From positions 1-64,000 of the forward strand of contig CALFJG010000072.1 in NCBI GenBank assembly GCA_937877625.1: a stretch of 64,000 nt of DNA. Reading direction: 5' to 3'. A program made the translations under genes and the position numbers. Shown piece by piece: positions 61,077 through 64,000 of this stretch. Position 1 is the first letter of the stretch. Each line of letters opens with the position of its first letter. The DNA comes from an uncultured Prevotellaceae bacterium (GTDB taxonomy: Bacteria; Bacteroidota; Bacteroidia; Bacteroidales; Bacteroidaceae). The notes under the pieces were generated by a model that saw only the letters and a program-made list of their open reading frames with translations, had not been told where the DNA came from and searched no databases.

Positions 61077-63341
61077 TCAACTGTGTTGTTTATTAGAAGA
61101 AAGCTTAATATAGTTCAGTGCCGAGCCCGCTTTGAACCAGTCTATTTGCAAAGCGTTGTACGTGTGGCAAACAGCAACGTGGTCGTGCTGGCCGTCTGTG
61201 TGGATAATGTGTAGGGAAAGGGTACTCTCTGGCGAGAAATGCGTGATGCCTTCAAGGGTGAAACTATCGTCACTCTGTATAAGGTCGTAGTCATCGGGAT
61301 GGGCAAAGGTGAGCGCAAGCACGCCTTGCTTCTTGAGGTTCGTTTCGTGGATACGTGCAAAACTCTTAGCCAGAACTATGCGCACACCGAGATAGCGGGG
61401 CTCCATAGCTGCGTGCTCGCGGCTACTGCCTTCGCCATAGTTGTCCTCGGCTACGATAACACTGCCAATACCTGCTTCCAAATAAGTCCTTGCTACACTG
61501 GCAGGCGTTTCCGATGTTTTTGTCAAAGCATTGAGCGTTCGGCCTGTTTCTCCCGTGAAAGCGTTTGTAGCACCGAGCAAGAGGTTTTCTGAAATGTTTT
61601 GTAGATGTCCACGATAACGCAGCCAAGGTCCAGCCTTAGAGATATGGTCAGTGGTGCATTTCCCACGCACTTTTATAAGTAAGCGAAGGTCGTTAAAGTC
61701 TGCTTCTTTCGGTACAGGAAAAGGTTGCAGGCGTTGCAGACGCTCAGAGTTTTCGGGAATAATTACATCTCCCGCTTCTTCTGATGGTGCAACATACCCA
61801 GCGTGGGTGTTTTCAAAACCGTCTGGTGGCAACTCCTCAGCCTGTGGAGGAGCGAGCAGGACAGAGCAGCCGCTACTATTATATATGGTATCGGTAAGGG
61901 GATTAAACTTCAGCGTGCCGCTAAGTGCATAAGCCGCTACCATTTCGGGCGAGCAAACAAAAGCGTAGGTGTTGGGGTTGCCGTCGGCACGTGCTACAAA
62001 GTTTCGGTTGAAACTCGTTACGATGGTATTACGCTCCCCTCGTTCTGCGCCCTCGCGAAGCCATTGACCTATACACGGGCCACAAGCATTAGTAAGCACT
62101 ATGGCTCCTGCCTGGCGCAGGACGTGCATCGCTCCATCGCGCTCCAACGTGGCACGTGTACGCTCCGAGCCTGGGTTTATATACAACTGCGCTTTAGGCG
62201 AAAGACCATGTGCCAGTGCTTCTTTTAATACGCTTGCTACACGCGAAATGTCTTGATACGAAGAATTGGTGCAACTACCTACTAAAGCCGCCTCTACACG
62301 TTCGGGTAACCCCTCGCGCTCTACTTTCTCTGCCATCTTACTCACCGGGCAAGCAGCATCGGGCGTGAATGGACCATTGGCATAGGGTTCTATTCCTGAA
62401 AGATCTACGTCTATCACGCGGTCGTAGTACATCTCTGGTTGGCGCACCACATCCTCATCGGCATATAGGCCACACATCGAAGCCCAACGTGCCACATCGG
62501 TTCGCCCCGTGGCACACAAGTATTCAGCTATTTTTTCGTCAAAAGGAAAAACGGAGGTTGTTGCTCCTACTTCCGCACCCATATTACATATCGTGGCTTT
62601 GCCCGTGGCAGGTAGCGAGCGTGTGCCTTCGCCAAAGTATTCTATGATGCAATTGGTAGCGCCTTTTGTAGTGAGCAGACCGCAAAGATGCAGTATCACA
62701 TCTTTAGCCGAAGCCCACGGAGTGAGTTGCCCGCTAAGCCGCACGCCGATGATACGCGGCAGTCGCAGTTCCCATTCCATACCCGTCATCACATCTACGG
62801 CATCGGCTCCGCCAACACCAATAGCGAGCATACCCAACCCGCCGGCGTTGGGCGTGTGACTATCTGTGCCTACCATCATACCACCAGGAAAAGCATAGTT
62901 CTCCAAAACTACCTGATGAATGATACCAGCACCCGGCCCCCAGTAACCTATACCGTAATGTGCCGCAGCGGTGCGTAGAAACTCGTACACCTCGGCGTTC
63001 TCCGCTTTGGCACGGGGAAGGTCGGTCGCCGAGCCTCGTTCGGCACGAATGAGGTGATCAAGGTGTACCGTGGTAGGTACGGCTGTCTCTTTCATTCCCG
63101 TGTTCATAAACTGCAGTAATGCCATTTGTGCCGTAGCATCCTGCATCGCTACACGGTCAGGCCGAAACGTGCCATAGTCCTTGCCGCGACGAGCATCTTT
63201 TAATGCCCCGACATCAGTGGCGTGAGCAAACAATATCTTTTCTGTAAGTGTTAGCGGTTGCCTAAACACCTCGCGTACCTCGCGAATACGCTCGGAAAAG
63301 CGCGTATAGTGTGCCTCAAGCATCTTGCAGTCAAATGTCAT
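61077..63341 (-). CDS. acn: Aconitate hydratase
   Basis: A 754-residue [4Fe-4S] enzyme that isomerises citrate to isocitrate. Cluster cysteines lie in [15 protein letters not shown] and [34 protein letters not shown] is intact, and the swivel domain carries [21 protein letters not shown]. Size is that of the mitochondrial-type aconitase usual in Bacteroidetes. It heads the acn-icd-gltA operon. Confidence 0.95.
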   Translation of the reverse strand: MTFDCKMLEAHYTRFSERIREVREVFRQPLTLTEKILFAHATDVGALKDARRGKDYGTFRPDRVAMQDATAQMALLQFMNTGMKETAVPTTVHLDHLIRAERGSATDLPRAKAENAEVYEFLRTAAAHYGIGYWGPGAGIIHQVVLENYAFPGGMMVGTDSHTPNAGGLGMLAIGVGGADAVDVMTGMEWELRLPRIIGVRLSGQLTPWASAKDVILHLCGLLTTKGATNCIIEYFGEGTRSLPATGKATICNMGAEVGATTSVFPFDEKIAEYLCATGRTDVARWASMCGLYADEDVVRQPEMYYDRVIDVDLSGIEPYANGPFTPDAACPVSKMAEKVEREGLPERVEAALVGSCTNSSYQDISRVASVLKEALAHGLSPKAQLYINPGSERTRATLERDGAMHVLRQAGAIVLTNACGPCIGQWLREGAERGERNTIVTSFNRNFVARADGNPNTYAFVCSPEMVAAYALSGTLKFNPLTDTIYNSSGCSVLLAPPQAEELPPDGFENTHAGYVAPSEEAGDVIIPENSERLQRLQPFPVPKEADFNDLRLLIKVRGKCTTDHISKAGPWLRYRGHLQNISENLLLGATNAFTGETGRTLNALTKTSETPASVARTYLEAGIGSVIVAEDNYGEGSSREHAAMEPRYLGVRIVLAKSFARIHETNLKKQGVLALTFAHPDDYDLIQSDDSFTLEGITHFSPESTLSLHIIHTDGQHDHVAVCHTYNALQIDWFKAGSALNYIKLSSNKQHS

Positions 63342-63378
63342 AGGCGAAAAAGAAAGGTCTCGTTGAAAACATTTTGGG

Positions 63379-63386
63379 CAAAGTTA
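63379..63386 (-). promoter_or_regulatory. -7 element upstream of acn
   Basis: On the minus strand TAACTTTG (63386-63379), 38 bases before the acn ATG; -33 partner not clear. Confidence 0.5.
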
Positions 63387-63541
63387 GTGTTTTGGCTTAG
63401 CAAGAAGTTAGATAATAGTCCATAATGCTTACTTCGCGGAATGCTTTATCTGTTTTCGCGAAATAGAGTTAGCAAATACAAATCATCGTTTCAACAACAA
63501 GCGATTAGCAAAGAGACCGCAATGGTTAGCGGCTAACGGTT

Positions 63542-63569
63542 TTTGTTTCTTTGTAATTGTGTAACTTTG
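63542..63569 (+). promoter_or_regulatory. Promoter of the porX-like gene
   Basis: TTTG (63542-63545), 16 bases, TAACTTTG (63562-63569), 31 bases before the ATG at 63600. The spacer is a little shorter than usual. Confidence 0.5.
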
Positions 63570-63599
63570 CGGCTGTAATCAATCGCTGCTTTTATTTTT

Positions 63600-64000
63600 A
63601 TGACACCCCGACTTCTTTGGATTGACGATGAAATAGATATGCTCAAGCCTCATGTGATGTTCTTGGAAAAGAAAGGCTATGAGGTAGCGACGTGTAACAA
63701 TGGTTCGGATGCATTGCGCAAATGTACGGCACAGCCGTTCGACCTTATCCTGCTCGACGAGAACATGCCCGGCCTGTCGGGCTTAGAAACGCTTGAAGGC
63801 ATCAAGGAGATACAACCCGACGTACCGGTGGTGATGGTGACGAAAAACGAAGAGGAAGACTTGATGGACCAAGCCATCGGTGCAAAGATTGCCGACTATC
63901 TTATCAAGCCCGTCAATCCCAATCAGATACTTCTTACGCTGAAAAAAAACATCCACCAGCGCGAAATTGTGAGCGAGGCAACACAGTCGGCCTATAGCCG
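63600..64000 (+). CDS. porX: PorX-like response regulator (N-terminal receiver domain; cut by the right edge)
   Basis: The ATG at 63600 opens a frame of 133 codons that runs off the window. It encodes a receiver domain: acidic pocket LLWIDDE (Asp9-Asp10), phospho-acceptor Asp53 in LLDENMPGLSG, Thr/Lys region VMVTKNEEED and IKPVNPNQI. The sequence LDENMPGLSGLETL and ADYLIKPVNP closely follows PorX of Porphyromonas, which with PorY controls type IX secretion genes; full-length PorX continues with a PglZ/alkaline-phosphatase-like effector domain, not visible here. Two T9SS-like cargo tails in this window fit this reading. Confidence 0.85.
   Translation, partial: MTPRLLWIDDEIDMLKPHVMFLEKKGYEVATCNNGSDALRKCTAQPFDLILLDENMPGLSGLETLEGIKEIQPDVPVVMVTKNEEEDLMDQAIGAKIADYLIKPVNPNQILLTLKKNIHQREIVSEATQSAYS

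Overview
The window reads as chromosomal DNA of a Bacteroidota bacterium, most likely a Bacteroidales/Prevotellaceae member (inference). Directly visible support: many genes are preceded by the phylum-type promoter TTTG-N(18-21)-TAnnTTTG rather than by -35/-10 boxes; SecD and SecF are fused; the order DUF6089-uppS-bamA-ompH-ompH is the usual Bacteroidales envelope block; and there are PCMD and calycin-like proteins, GH92, Fkp, SUMF1 proteins, two C-terminal tails resembling type IX secretion (T9SS) sorting signals, and a PorX-type regulator. I saw no rRNA, tRNA, insertion sequence, prophage or CRISPR array.

Layout. 1-5.6 kb: a PagL-like lipid A deacylase, a membrane protein, a GH92 mannosidase and tcdA. 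5.6-8.7 kb: repeat-rich spacers around a ferritin-like protein, a tiny winged-helix gene, a ZIP transporter and glutathione peroxidase. 8.7-13.5 kb: a large secreted glycosidase-like protein, a secreted repeat protein and a gene remnant. 13.6-18.5 kb: acpP-fabF-rnc (RNase III with a very long basic tail) and nhaD. 18.5-23 kb: a barrel protein, a rhomboid protease, a membrane endonuclease/phosphatase-fold protein and an acyltransferase whose 5' end carries a 10-base homopolymer. 23-31 kb: secDF, nadA and a lipoprotein/barrel/calycin operon. 31.5-38.3 kb: the outer-membrane biogenesis block. 38.6-42.5 kb: a TM2 protein, cysK and pckA.

42.7-54.5 kb, all on the minus strand, is the most unusual region: two secreted SUMF1 proteins, a membrane Ser/Thr kinase, a Sel1-like protein, a membrane PP2C phosphatase, two FHA proteins each carrying a zinc ribbon, a stand-alone zinc-ribbon protein, a secreted caspase-fold protease, two acidic membrane proteins that share a C-terminal tag, and a lone LytTR regulator. 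I read it as one phospho-signalling and proteolysis system at the envelope (inference).

54.7-64 kb: plsC-fkp (phospholipid synthesis; GDP-fucose for surface glycans), then acn-icd-gltA, which takes citrate to 2-oxoglutarate, and finally porX, cut by the right edge.

Several families of short intergenic inverted repeats are scattered through the window. With the 10-base tract they are the main non-coding features of interest.
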